From NCBI RefSeq assembly GCF_026340465.1, contig NZ_JAPEPC010000001.1:1178001-1242000 (forward strand): DNA of 64,000 nucleotides, written 5' to 3'. Made by a program: the position numbers and the translations under genes. The notes under the pieces were generated by a model that saw nothing but the letters and a program-made list of their open reading frames with translations, did no database searches and was not told the origin of the DNA. How positions within the stretch are numbered: the stretch's first letter is position 1; each line of letters opens with the position of its first letter. Below are positions 34,903 to 43,612 of the stretch, piece after piece. The stretch comes from Streptomyces sp. NBC_01306 (GTDB lineage: Bacteria > Actinomycetota > Actinomycetes > Streptomycetales > Streptomycetaceae).

Positions 34903-36150
34903 TCAGACAGGCAACGTGACACGCATCACGAGGCCACCGCCCTCGCGGGGCTCCGCGATGATACGGCCTCCGTGGGCGCGGGCGACCGAGCGCGCGATGG
35001 ACAGACCCAGCCCGACGCCCTTGTCGCTGCCGGTCCGCTCGGTGCGCAGGCGCCTGAACGGCTCGAAGAGGTTGTCGATCTCGTAAGCGGGAACCACGGG
35101 ACCCGTGTTCGAAACCACCAGCAGCGCCTGGCCCGGCTGCAGTTCGGTGGTGACCTCCACCCAGCCGTCCTCCGCGACGTTGTAGCGCACGGCGTTCTGG
35201 ACGAGGTTGAGGGCGATGCGCTCCAGCAGGATGCCGTTGCCCTGGACGACCGCGGCCGACTGCTCCCCGCGGATCTCCACCCCCTTCGTCGCGGCCTCCG
35301 CGAGGGTCTGGTCGATGGCGCGGGTGGCCACCTCGGCCAGGTCGACCGGCTTCCGCTCGACGATCTGGTTGTCGCTGCGGGCCAGCAGCAGCAGCCCCTC
35401 GACCAACTGCTCGCTGCGCTCATTGGTGGCCAGCAGCGTCTTGCCGAGCTGGGTGAGCTCGACGGGCGCACCCGGGTCGGAGAGGTGCACCTCCAGGAGC
35501 GTGCGGTTGATGGCCAGCGGTGTGCGGAGTTCGTGCGACGCGTTGGCGACGAACCGCTGCTGCGCGGTGAAGGCCCGCTCCAGCCGGTCGAGCATCTCGT
35601 CGAAGGTGTCGGCGAGCTCCTTGAGCTCGTCGTCCGGGCCGTCCAGCTCGATCCGCCGGGTCAGGTCCGTACCGGCCACGCGGCGGGCCGTACGGGTCAT
35701 CCTGCCGAGCGGGGACAGCACCCGGCCCGCCACCGCGTAGCCGAAGGCGAAGGCGATGATGCTGAGGCCCACCAGGGCGTACAGCGAACGGGTCAGCAGG
35801 TCGTCGAGCGCGTGCTGGCGCTGTGCGGAGACACAGGCCTGGAGGGCCGCGTTCGCCTGGTCGGCCGAGATGCCGCTCGCCGAAAGGGCAGGGCACGAGT
35901 TACTGGTCAGCTGCACCTTGCTGTCGGGAATGAGACGGAACGGCGGCTGGCTGCCGTTGTGCAGCGCCTGCGCCGCCAGCATGTAGATGATCGTCAGCAG
36001 CAGGATCCCGGCGATCAGGAACATCCCGCCGTACAGCAGCGTCAGGCGTATGCGGATGGTCGGCCGCAGCAGCGGGGAGAGGGACTCCGAGCTCTTCGGG
36101 TCCCAGGTCGGTTTGGGCGGCGCCGCGGGCGGCGCCGGGGTGTTGGCCAC
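34903..36150 (-). CDS. cutS: Sensor histidine kinase CutS
   Basis: This 415-residue kinase has two membrane spans (LYGGMFLIAGILLLTIIYML and a second near residue 135). They enclose a short extracytoplasmic sensor with exactly two cysteines (NSCPAL and LQACVSAQ). HAMP, HisKA with the acceptor His near residue 205 (ASHELRTPLAINRTL) and an HATPase domain follow. It closely matches the S. coelicolor/S. lividans CutS I remember. The Cys pair is thought to report the redox or folding state outside the cell. The gene starts with GTG, seven bases after cutR. Confidence 0.9.
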   Translation of the reverse strand: MANTPAPPAAPPKPTWDPKSSESLSPLLRPTIRIRLTLLYGGMFLIAGILLLTIIYMLAAQALHNGSQPPFRLIPDSKVQLTSNSCPALSASGISADQANAALQACVSAQRQHALDDLLTRSLYALVGLSIIAFAFGYAVAGRVLSPLGRMTRTARRVAGTDLTRRIELDGPDDELKELADTFDEMLDRLERAFTAQQRFVANASHELRTPLAINRTLLEVHLSDPGAPVELTQLGKTLLATNERSEQLVEGLLLLARSDNQIVERKPVDLAEVATRAIDQTLAEAATKGVEIRGEQSAAVVQGNGILLERIALNLVQNAVRYNVAEDGWVEVTTELQPGQALLVVSNTGPVVPAYEIDNLFEPFRRLRTERTGSDKGVGLGLSIARSVARAHGGRIIAEPREGGGLVMRVTLPV

Positions 36151-36157
36151 GGGGCGC

Positions 36158-36811
36158 TCAGATCCGGTAGCCCGAGCCCGGGACGGTCACGATGACCGGG
36201 GGCTCACCGAGCTTGCGGCGCAGCGTCATGACGGTCACCCGTACGACGTTGGTGAAGGGATCGGTGTTCTCGTCCCAGGCCTTCTCCAGGAGTTGCTCGG
36301 CCGAGACGACCGCGCCCTCGCTGCGCATCAGCACTTCGAGTACGGCGAACTCCTTGGGGGCCAGCTGGATCTCGCGGCCCTCCCGGAAGACCTCGCGGCG
36401 GTTGGGGTCCAGCTTGATGCCGGCCCGCTCCAGGACGGGCGGCAGGGCGACCGTCGTACGGCGCCCGAGGGCCCGGACCCGCGCGGTCAGCTCGGTGAAC
36501 GCGAAGGGCTTGGGCAGATAGTCGTCCGCGCCGATCTCCAGGCCCTCCACGCGGTCGCTGACGTCGCCCGAAGCCGTGAGCATCAGCACCCGGGTGGGCA
36601 TGCCGAGTTCGACGATCTTGCGGCAGACGTCGTCGCCGTGGACCACCGGCAGGTCCCGGTCGAGGACCACGACGTCGTAGTCGTTGACCCCGATCCGCTC
36701 CAGGGCCGCGGCGCCGTCGTACACGACGTCGACGGCCATGGCCTCCCGGCGAAGTCCGGTGGCCACCGCATCGGCGAGCAGCTGCTCGTCCTCGACGACG
36801 AGTACGCGCAC
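36158..36811 (-). CDS. cutR: Response regulator CutR
   Basis: This 217-residue OmpR-family regulator has Asp51 as phospho-acceptor in DYDVVVLDRDLP, the conserved KPFAF, and a winged helix with LAPKEFAVLEVLM and NVVRVTVMTLRRKLGE. CutRS was first described from copper-related work in S. lividans, and its loss raises antibiotic production. Later work points to envelope or secretion stress. GTG 36811 follows GGAAGGA by eight bases. TTACAGCC (36828) and GGCTGTAA (36898) flank the promoter region as a spaced inverted repeat. Confidence 0.92.
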   Translation of the reverse strand: MRVLVVEDEQLLADAVATGLRREAMAVDVVYDGAAALERIGVNDYDVVVLDRDLPVVHGDDVCRKIVELGMPTRVLMLTASGDVSDRVEGLEIGADDYLPKPFAFTELTARVRALGRRTTVALPPVLERAGIKLDPNRREVFREGREIQLAPKEFAVLEVLMRSEGAVVSAEQLLEKAWDENTDPFTNVVRVTVMTLRRKLGEPPVIVTVPGSGYRI

Positions 36812-37120
36812 GGCGCTTGTCCTTCCGTTACAGCCCGTGTCCGGGCAGGTCTTGCATGGGGTGTGTACTTCCATCCTGCCCCGTACGGCCATAAACCGGC
36901 TGTAAGGCAGTGCCCGGCAGCGGACGCCGGGGAATTCAGGGATTCCCGGTGCGGTTGAGGTTTCTCTGAGGCAGAGCAAGGGGAGGACGACTGCACACCC
37001 GCCGATCACGCCCTGTACGGGGCACGCCACACCCCGCTCCGCCACCACCGGGGACGCGTGATCAGTTGACAACCCTCGGCACACCCCCGTGCCACCGACC
37101 CACGACGAGGGGGCGCACCC
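36812..37120. other. Intergenic region between cutR and a small ORF
   Basis: About 310 bases hold the divergent promoters of cutR and the 69-residue gene. A TTGACA hexamer at 37066-37071 (plus strand) could be a -35 element, but the matching -10 is weak. The spaced repeat TTACAGCC / GGCTGTAA lies on the cutR side. No further gene is seen. Confidence 0.5.
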
Positions 37121-37330
37121 ATGGACGCATTCACCGCAGGTCTGCTGCAGCGTATAAAGGCCACCCAGACCGACCTGACGCGTGCCCGCGAGTCCGGCGA
37201 CGACTTTCTGGCGGAGGTCGAGCAGGGCGAGCTGGACGATCTTCACCGCCTCGCGGCCGAACACGGTGTGGCGGTCGAGCCCGCCCTGACCGCCGAGTCC
37301 GGCGTGGACATCCACACCGCGGCCGCCTGA
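37121..37330 (+). CDS. Small conserved-looking hypothetical protein (69 aa)
   Basis: The protein begins MDAFTAGLLQRIKATQTDLT, continues with RARESGDDFLAEVEQGELDDL and ends IHTAAA. It is soluble, acidic and predicted all-helical, with heptad-like spacing over the first 45 residues. It has a clean ATG, ends just before a strong terminator and keeps Streptomyces codon bias. I recall similar short proteins in streptomycetes, without known function. Confidence 0.7.
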   Translation: MDAFTAGLLQRIKATQTDLTRARESGDDFLAEVEQGELDDLHRLAAEHGVAVEPALTAESGVDIHTAAA

Positions 37331-37384
37331 CCAGCACAGCGCATCCGGACCAGCCCGACATCCGGACCAGCACAGCGCAAACAC

Positions 37385-37420
37385 GAGGCCCCCGGCACCT
37401 GGGACGGTGCCGGGGGCCTC
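37385..37420. terminator. Bidirectional terminator before the inositol monophosphatase gene
   Basis: GAGGCCCCCGGCACC and GGTGCCGGGGGCCTC form a perfect 15-bp stem with a 6-base loop, between two convergent genes. Confidence 0.9.
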
Positions 37421-37428
37421 GTCCGCGC

Positions 37429-38229
37429 TCAGTCGTGCCAGGCGCCATACTGCTCCAGCAGCGCCTGGAGCGGTTCGAAGACACCGGGCGGCGCGGCGAC
37501 CGTCAGATCGTCCGTCGGGCGCTCCCCGGGCCGTCCCCCGGTCAGTGCGCCCGCCTCACGGGCGATCAGGTCACCGGCCGCCCGGTCCCAGGGATGCAGC
37601 CCGCGCTCGTAGTAGCCGTCGAGCCGGCCGGCGGCCACGTCACAGAGGTCGATCGCGGCCGAGCCGCCGCGCCGGATGTCCCGCAGCTGCGGGATCAGCC
37701 GCTGGGCCACGGCCGCCTGGTGGGTGCGCACGGTCGTGACGTAGTTGAAGCCGGTCGACACCAGCGCCTGGTCGAGCGGGGGCGCGGGCCTGCACCGCAG
37801 CCGCGCGCCGCCGAGGTGGGCGCCGCCGCCGAGCACCGCGTGGAACGTCTCACCGCGCATCGGGACCGCCACCACCCCCGCGACCGTCTCGCCGTCCTGC
37901 TCGGCCGCGATCGAGACGGACCAAGTGGGCAACCCGTAGAGGTAGTTGACGGTGCCGTCCAGCGGGTCGATGACCCAGCGGACACCGCTGCTGCCCTCGG
38001 CGCTCGCGCCCTCCTCGCCCAGGAAGCCGTCGTCGGGACGCAGACCGGTGAGATAGCCGGTGATCAGCTTCTCGGCCGCGATGTCCATCTCGGTGACGAC
38101 ATCGATGGGGCTGGACTTGGTCGCCGCCACCTCCAGGTCGGCGGGGCGCCCGTCCCGCAGCAGCGCCCCTGCGCGCCGGGCGGCCTCCAGTGCCAGTTCG
38201 AGCAGTTCGGTGTGGAGCTGGTCGGTCAC
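37429..38229 (-). CDS. Inositol monophosphatase family protein (SuhB-like)
   Basis: This 266-residue Mg2+-dependent, Li+-sensitive-type phosphatase shows the family motifs FLGEEGA, VIDPLDGTVNYLYGLP (metal-binding DPxDGT) and GLHPWDRAAGDLIAREAGA. The likely product is myo-inositol from inositol-1-phosphate, used for mycothiol and phosphatidylinositol in actinobacteria. Related enzymes act on other sugar phosphates. GTG 38229 follows GGGAGA. A suhB gene also sits near dut in M. tuberculosis, so the neighbourhood is conserved. Confidence 0.9.
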   Translation of the reverse strand: MTDQLHTELLELALEAARRAGALLRDGRPADLEVAATKSSPIDVVTEMDIAAEKLITGYLTGLRPDDGFLGEEGASAEGSSGVRWVIDPLDGTVNYLYGLPTWSVSIAAEQDGETVAGVVAVPMRGETFHAVLGGGAHLGGARLRCRPAPPLDQALVSTGFNYVTTVRTHQAAVAQRLIPQLRDIRRGGSAAIDLCDVAAGRLDGYYERGLHPWDRAAGDLIAREAGALTGGRPGERPTDDLTVAAPPGVFEPLQALLEQYGAWHD

Positions 38230-38284
38230 GGTTCTCCCTCGGATCGCGCGTACGGACACTGATGCACGTGTACGGCTGTCGGCT

Positions 38285-39397
38285 CTACGCGTACGGGCTG
38301 TCGGCGCCCGCGGCCGCCGGCCTGGCCGTGCGGGCCGGGCAGCAGCCGACCGGGCAGACGTCGTGCGAGGCGCCCAGCACGCCGAGAGCGCAGCGCTCCA
38401 CCGGGCGGCCCTGCTCGGCGGCCGCCCGCTCCAGCAGGAGGTCGCGTACCGCAGCGGCGAAGCGCGGGTCGGCGCCGACGGTCGCCGACCGCACGGCGGG
38501 CAGGCCCAGTTCGGCCGCCTTCGCGACCGCCTCGGTGTCCAGGTCGTACAGGACCTCCATGTGGTCCGACACGAAGCCGATGGGCACCATGACGACGGCG
38601 GGCACCCCCGCCCCGTGCAGCTCCGTGAGGTGGTCACAGATGTCCGGTTCCAGCCACGGGGTCTGCGGGGAGCCGCTGCGCGACTGGTAGACGAGCTGCC
38701 AGGAGTGGTCGGCGCCGGTCTCGGCGCGGACCCTCTCGACGATCACCCGTGCCACGTCCAGGTGCTCGGCGACGTACGCCCCGCCTTCGGGCCCCGAGCT
38801 GTCGGCCGCGGCGGTGGGGATGGAGTGCGTGGTGAACGCCAGGTGCGCGCCGGCCCGGACCGCGTCGTCCAGCTCCGCCAGGGACTTCAGGACGCCGTCG
38901 GCCATGGGCCCGACGAACCCCGGGTGGTTGAAGTAGTGCCGCAGCTTGTCGACGCGCGGCAGATCGAGCCCTTCCGCCTCCAGCGTGGCCAGCGCCCCCG
39001 CGAGGTCCTCGCGGTACTGGCGGCAGCCGGAGTACGAGGCGTACGCGCTGGTGGCCAGGACGGCGATACGGCGGTGCCCGTCGGCGGTCATCTCGCGCAG
39101 GGTGTCGGTCAGATACGGCGCCCAGTTGCGGTTGCCCCAGTACACCGGCAGGTCGAGACCGTGTCCGGCGAAGTCCTTGCGGAGCGCGTCGAGGAGGGCC
39201 CGGTTCTGGCCGTTGATGGGGCTGATCCCGTCGAACAGGAAGTAGTGCTGCCCCACCTCCTTGAGCCGTTCCTTCGGGATGCCGCGGCCGCGGGTCACGT
39301 TCTCCAGGAACGGGACCACGTCGTCCGGGCCCTCGGGACCGCCGAAGGAGAGCAGCAGGAGGGCGTCGTAGGGAGCTGGATCGCGCTGATCGGACAT
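38285..39397 (-). CDS. Ferrochelatase (coproporphyrin type) with C-terminal Cys cluster
   Basis: This 370-residue protein begins [18 protein letters not shown], contains the catalytic His in AFTTHSIP and [18 protein letters not shown], and ends with RCALG...DVCPVGCC. The Cys-rich C-terminus fits the [2Fe-2S] centre of actinobacterial ferrochelatases. In actinobacteria the enzyme inserts iron in coproporphyrin III, and coproheme is then decarboxylated, so cpfC (formerly hemH) is the apt name for the role. ATG 39397 is the natural start. The gene is 55 bases upstream of the inositol phosphatase on the same strand. Confidence 0.92.
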   Translation of the reverse strand: MSDQRDPAPYDALLLLSFGGPEGPDDVVPFLENVTRGRGIPKERLKEVGQHYFLFDGISPINGQNRALLDALRKDFAGHGLDLPVYWGNRNWAPYLTDTLREMTADGHRRIAVLATSAYASYSGCRQYREDLAGALATLEAEGLDLPRVDKLRHYFNHPGFVGPMADGVLKSLAELDDAVRAGAHLAFTTHSIPTAAADSSGPEGGAYVAEHLDVARVIVERVRAETGADHSWQLVYQSRSGSPQTPWLEPDICDHLTELHGAGVPAVVMVPIGFVSDHMEVLYDLDTEAVAKAAELGLPAVRSATVGADPRFAAAVRDLLLERAAAEQGRPVERCALGVLGASHDVCPVGCCPARTARPAAAGADSPYA

Positions 39398-39536
39398 GCC
39401 CCAGATCCTGCCACCCGGGTCCGACAGGCTCCGGGACCCCCCACGGAACGCCTGGTCGTAGCTGCCCCCCGGTGCTCGGCGCCGATCACCGCCCGTAAGC
39501 TGCGCAAACCATCAGTACGCCTTACCGGAGCCCTTC

Positions 39537-40814
39537 TTGACCAGTCCTTACCGTGCGATCTTCGCCGCCCCCGGCACCAAGGGGTTCTCGGCGGCCGGAC
39601 TCCTCGGCCGGATGCCGCTGTCCATGCTGGGCATCGGCGTGGTGACCATGATCTCGCAGCTCACCGGGCGGTACGGACTGGCCGGCGCGCTCTCGGCGAC
39701 GCTCGCGCTGTCCGCCGCCGCCATCGGCCCGCAGATCTCCCGGCTCGTCGACCGGCACGGACAGCGGCGGGTGCTGCGCCGGGCGACCGTCGTCTCCGCC
39801 GTCGCCGTGGCCGGGCTGCTGGTCTGTGCGCAGCAGCGGCTGCCGGACTGGACGCTCTTCGTCTGCGCGGCCGGCGGGGGCTGTGTCCCGAGCGTCGGCT
39901 CGATGGTCAGGGCCCGCTGGGCGGCGATGCACCGGGGCGATCCGCGCATGCTGCACGCGGCGTACTCCTGGGAGTCGATCGTCGACGAGGTGTGCTTCAT
40001 CTTCGGTCCGATCCTCTCCATCGGGCTCTCCACCGCCTGGTTCCCCGAGGCCGGCCCGCTGATGGCGGGCGGCTTCCTCGTCGTGGGGGTGTGCTGGCTG
40101 ACCGCGCAGCGCGCCACCGAACCGGCTCCGCATCCACACGGCCACGGCCCCGGTGGCTCCGCGCTGGGCTCCCCCGGGCTGCGGCTGCTGGTGCTGACGT
40201 TCGTGGCGACGGGCGCGATCTTCGGATCGATCGACGTGGTGACGGTCGCGTTCGCCGACGAGCGCGGCCACAAGGCGCTGGCCAGTCTGGTCCTCGCGGT
40301 GTACGCGCTCGGATCGTGTCTGGCCGGGGCGGTCTTCGGGCTGCTGCATCTCCGGGGGGCCGCTTCCAGCAGGTGGCTGGTGGGGGTGTGCGCGATGGCG
40401 CTGAGTATGATCCCCCTCCAACTGGCCGGGAACCTGCCGTTTCTGGCCGGGGCGCTCTTTGTCGCGGGGCTCTTCGTCGCACCGACGATGGTGACCACGA
40501 TGGCCCTCGTCGAGCAGCACGTACCGCGCAGCAGGCTGACCGAGGGCATGACCTGGACCAGTACCGGGCTCGCCGTCGGGGTGGCACTCGGCTCTTCGGC
40601 CGCCGGCTGGGCGGTCGACGCGGGCGGGGCACGCCAGGGTTATCTGGTGCCGCTCGTGGCGGGAGCGCTCGCGGCCGTGGTGGCGTTGCCCGGGTACCGC
40701 CGGCTCAATCTGCCGGTGCCACTAGACGGGAGCGGGGCGGATGACCGGTACAGCGAGAACACCGGCTGCGGCACGGACGGCGACGGCGGTACGGCCGGCG
40801 GGGACCTGGCGTAA
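39537..40814 (+). CDS. MFS transporter
   Basis: This 425-residue protein has twelve membrane spans. After helix 2 it has RLVDRHGQRRVLRRA, a form of the MFS loop motif, and SWESIVDEVCFIFGPIL in helix 5. The pattern resembles drug/sugar efflux-type MFS proteins widespread in Streptomyces. TTG 39537 is the only start at the right place and is preceded by GGAG. The last 74 bases overlap the next gene in another frame. Substrate unknown; linkage to a sugar-lactone oxidase is suggestive only. Confidence 0.85.
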   Translation: MTSPYRAIFAAPGTKGFSAAGLLGRMPLSMLGIGVVTMISQLTGRYGLAGALSATLALSAAAIGPQISRLVDRHGQRRVLRRATVVSAVAVAGLLVCAQQRLPDWTLFVCAAGGGCVPSVGSMVRARWAAMHRGDPRMLHAAYSWESIVDEVCFIFGPILSIGLSTAWFPEAGPLMAGGFLVVGVCWLTAQRATEPAPHPHGHGPGGSALGSPGLRLLVLTFVATGAIFGSIDVVTVAFADERGHKALASLVLAVYALGSCLAGAVFGLLHLRGAASSRWLVGVCAMALSMIPLQLAGNLPFLAGALFVAGLFVAPTMVTTMALVEQHVPRSRLTEGMTWTSTGLAVGVALGSSAAGWAVDAGGARQGYLVPLVAGALAAVVALPGYRRLNLPVPLDGSGADDRYSENTGCGTDGDGGTAGGDLA

Positions 40815-42093
40815 CTGGGCGGGGAATGTCACCGCCCGCCCGGCGCGGGAGGTGACCCCGGCGTCCGCCGCCGAGCTGGCCGATGCCGTGAGGCGGGCGG
40901 CGGACGAGGGCCTGAAGGTGAAGGCCGTCGGCACCGGCCACTCCTTCACGGCTGCGGCGGCGACCGACGGGCTGCTGATACGCCCCGGTCTCCTCACCGG
41001 CATCCGGGAGATCGACCGCGCGGCGGGCACCGTGACCGTCGAGGCCGGAACACCGCTGAAGCGGCTCAACCAGGCGCTGGCGCGTGAGGGGCTCACCCTC
41101 ACGAACATGGGCGACATCATGGATCAGACGGTGGCCGGCGCCACCAGCACCGGCACCCATGGCACCGGCCGCGAGTCCGCCTCGATCTCCGCGCAGATCC
41201 GGGCGCTCGAACTGGTGACGGCCGACGGCTCGGTGCTGACGTGCTCGGCGACGGAGCACCCCGACGTCTTCGCGGCCGCCCGGATCGGGCTCGGTGCGCT
41301 GGGCGTCGTCACGGCGATCACCTTCGCGGTGGAGCCGGTCTTCCTGCTGACGGCCCGCGAGGAGCCGATGGGCTTCGACCGGGTGACCGCCGACTTCGAC
41401 CAGCTGGTCGCCGAGAACGAGCACTTCGAGTTCTACTGGTTCCCGCACACCGGCAACTGCAATACGAAGCGCAACAACCGCAGTGCGGGTCCGGCCGCCC
41501 CGCCCGGCCGGGTGTCCGGCTGGATCGAGGACGAGCTGCTCTCCAACGGTGTCTTCCAGGCGGCGTGTTCGCTGGGGAAGGCCGTCCCCGCGACGATTCC
41601 CGCGATCGCGAAGATCTCCAGCCGGGCGCTGTCGGCCCGCACCTACACGGACATCCCGTACAAGGTCTTCACAAGTCCGCGCCGGGTGCGCTTCGTGGAG
41701 ATGGAGTACGCCCTGCCCCGGGAGGCCGCGGTCGACGCGCTGCGGGAGGTCAAGGCGATGGTGGAGCGCTCGCCGCTGCGGGTGAGCTTCCCCGTGGAGG
41801 TCCGCACGGCGCCCGCGGACGACATCGCGCTCTCCACGGCCTCGGGCCGGGACAGCGCGTACATCGCGGCGCATGTGTACCGGGGCACCTCGCACCGGGC
41901 GTACTTCACCGCGGTGGAGCGGATCATGACCGCGCACGGCGGCCGGCCGCACTGGGGCAAGCTGCACACCCGCGACGCGGCGTATCTGGCGGAGGTCTAC
42001 CCGCGCTTCGGCGAGTTCACGGCCGTACGCGACCGGCTCGACCCGCAGCGGCTGTTCGGCAACGACTACCTGCGCCGGGTCCTGGGCGAGTGA
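40741..42093 (+). CDS. FAD-linked sugar-1,4-lactone oxidase (D-arabinono-1,4-lactone oxidase family)
   Basis: This 450-residue VAO-fold flavoenzyme has VKAVGTGHSFTAAAATDG, where the His is the usual covalent FAD site, then GATSTGTHGTGR and the C-terminal substrate domain with GRPHWGKLHT. It oxidises aldono-lactones or alditols with O2. Related actinobacterial enzymes include alditol oxidase, so the exact substrate is open. ATG 40741 has GGGAG eight bases upstream and lies inside the preceding MFS gene. Codon use matches its neighbours. Confidence 0.88.
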   Translation: MTGTARTPAAARTATAVRPAGTWRNWAGNVTARPAREVTPASAAELADAVRRAADEGLKVKAVGTGHSFTAAAATDGLLIRPGLLTGIREIDRAAGTVTVEAGTPLKRLNQALAREGLTLTNMGDIMDQTVAGATSTGTHGTGRESASISAQIRALELVTADGSVLTCSATEHPDVFAAARIGLGALGVVTAITFAVEPVFLLTAREEPMGFDRVTADFDQLVAENEHFEFYWFPHTGNCNTKRNNRSAGPAAPPGRVSGWIEDELLSNGVFQAACSLGKAVPATIPAIAKISSRALSARTYTDIPYKVFTSPRRVRFVEMEYALPREAAVDALREVKAMVERSPLRVSFPVEVRTAPADDIALSTASGRDSAYIAAHVYRGTSHRAYFTAVERIMTAHGGRPHWGKLHTRDAAYLAEVYPRFGEFTAVRDRLDPQRLFGNDYLRRVLGE

Positions 42094-42139
42094 CCTCCGC
42101 CGGGTGACGGGCCCCGCAGGCCCGTCACCCGGTGGAGGT
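42093..42139. terminator. Long bidirectional terminator
   Basis: A stem of about 21 bp around CCGCA has arms ending GGGTGACGGGCC / GGCCCGTCACCC. It begins at the lactone oxidase stop and ends one base before the stop of the convergent membrane protein gene. Confidence 0.9.
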
Positions 42140-42140
42140 G

Positions 42141-43136
42141 CTATCCCGCGGGGTTCTCGGCGGCGGCGTCCGGCGCGTTGTCCTGCCCGCCGGTGCTGTC
42201 GTGGCCCGAGCCGGAGCCGGAGCCGTCACCGGACGAGCCGGAGGGCGTCGGATCCGGAGTCTGGCCGCCGCCCGTCGCGGACTGCGAGGGGCTGGGCGTC
42301 GGATCGGTCGACGCGCCGCTCTTTCCGGGGTCGGGCTTCGACTGGCCGGTGTCGCCCGAGCCCGTGCCGGAGCCGGTGCTCGGCGACGGGTCCGGGCCGG
42401 TGCTCGGCTGCCGGTCGTGCTGCTGGGGGTCCTGGCTCTGCTGCGGGTCGGTCGAGACCGCCGGCGCCGGCGAGTGGTGCCGGGTGCCGTTGCCGCCCTG
42501 GACCACTGAGCCCACGGTCGTCCCCGAGCCGCCGCTGAGACCGTGACCCGAGAGCAGCTCGTAGCCGGTGATCCCGCTCATCGCCACCAGGAACACGACC
42601 AGGGCCGCGATGGAGGAGCGCTTCCAGCCCCGCACCCGTGTCCCGTGGGTCGTGGCCTCGGTGAACTCCTCGTCGGTGACGGGCGTCAGCAGCCGCGTCG
42701 CGTCCGGCTCGCCGTCGCCGTGGGCGTGCCCCGTCCATCCCGTCCACTCCGTCCGGTCCGCATCGGACGGCCCGGGCCACGGCACCACGATCGTCGGCGG
42801 CGCCTCCCCCGGCTCCGAGGCCCCCGGCACCTGCCGCACCGGGACCTTCAGGACCTTGGGTTTGACCTGCACCGTCACTTCGCGGATCTGCTCCCCGGTG
42901 CGCCGGAAGAGATGCTGGAAGATCGTGCCGCCACAGGTGGCGACCACGCTCACCAGACCCGCGCCGATGATCGTCCCGTACACGCCGAGCTGCGAGGCCA
43001 GCACCGCTGCCACCACAGCGGCGAACGCGCTGCCCGCGACCTGAGGGACGCTCAGATCGAGCTGTCTCCTCTTCCCGCTTCCGGCCTCTGCGCCGCCGTC
43101 CGGCTTCTGCTCCATCACCAGCCCCTGTTTGTCCAT
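42141..43136 (-). CDS. Membrane protein with Ser/Pro/Gly-rich C-terminal tail
   Basis: About 331 residues. An N-terminal hydrophobic hairpin (VAGSAFAAVVAAVLASQL and YGTIIGAGLVSVVATCGGTI) resembles the paired helices of small actinobacterial envelope proteins. A charged region follows, then a single span (SSIAALVVFLVAMSGITGYE). The last 110 residues are low-complexity Ser/Pro/Gly/Asp/Gln and probably extend into the cell wall. ATG 43136 was chosen; ATG 43115 is possible. No function is known. Confidence 0.75.
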   Translation of the reverse strand: MDKQGLVMEQKPDGGAEAGSGKRRQLDLSVPQVAGSAFAAVVAAVLASQLGVYGTIIGAGLVSVVATCGGTIFQHLFRRTGEQIREVTVQVKPKVLKVPVRQVPGASEPGEAPPTIVVPWPGPSDADRTEWTGWTGHAHGDGEPDATRLLTPVTDEEFTEATTHGTRVRGWKRSSIAALVVFLVAMSGITGYELLSGHGLSGGSGTTVGSVVQGGNGTRHHSPAPAVSTDPQQSQDPQQHDRQPSTGPDPSPSTGSGTGSGDTGQSKPDPGKSGASTDPTPSPSQSATGGGQTPDPTPSGSSGDGSGSGSGHDSTGGQDNAPDAAAENPAG

Positions 43137-43612
43137 CTGGGTACACCCTGCACCAGAAAGGGACATTTGAGCGAAGTGGATAGTTCCACTTCGGGAGATT
43201 CTGTGAAGCACAACACCCACAGGCATACGCTGGCGGCACTTACGAGGCTCCCCCTCCGCCGGACCCCGGGAAGTTCAGCGGCGAGCCGTCCACCCGCTTG
43301 GCCCGAATGGAGTACTGTGGCGAGCCCTGGGCCCGGCCTCCCTCAGGGGTGTCCGGACCAACGGGAGGGGGCCTAAGGCGGCACTCGAACCGGCGGCACC
43401 ATGGCACTGCACGGGGGCCTTGCTGCACAGAGTGACCGACGGTCGCTCTGCGTCGCAAACAGGTAACCGTGCCATAACGGCGTTCCAGGGCTGAGGCCCG
43501 ACACGCCGGATAACTCGGCAAGGTTGTGGCGTGCTGTACCCGGGCAGGCCACACTCGACTAGCGGAAGCAGCGACGCACGTGACGTCGGCAGGCACCACC
43601 CGGGAGGTTCCC
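43137..43612. other. 476-base divergent region before sepH
   Basis: This region holds the promoters of the tailed membrane protein (minus) and sepH (plus). A perfect 9-bp inverted repeat lies near the minus-strand start (listed separately). A 57-codon frame from GTG 43203 has a GGGAGA site but a basic, Pro/Arg-rich product with no recognisable feature, so I do not call it a gene. The rest shows only GC-rich sequence. Confidence 0.55.
43172..43193. promoter_or_regulatory. Inverted repeat, possible operator
   Basis: CGAAGTGGA and TCCACTTCG form a perfect 9-bp dyad around TAGT, 36 bases upstream of the membrane-protein start. It could bind a dimeric regulator or form an RNA hairpin in the leader. 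No poly-U tract follows. Confidence 0.55.

Noticed and set aside
38060..40744. Long plus-strand open frame opposite the ferrochelatase gene
   Set aside because: Arg/Gly/Ala-rich nonsense composition and full overlap with genes that show clear motifs.
43203..43376. 57-codon frame with GTG start and GGGAGA site upstream of sepH
   Set aside because: Basic, Pro/Arg-rich product with no recognisable feature; evidence too weak without comparative data.
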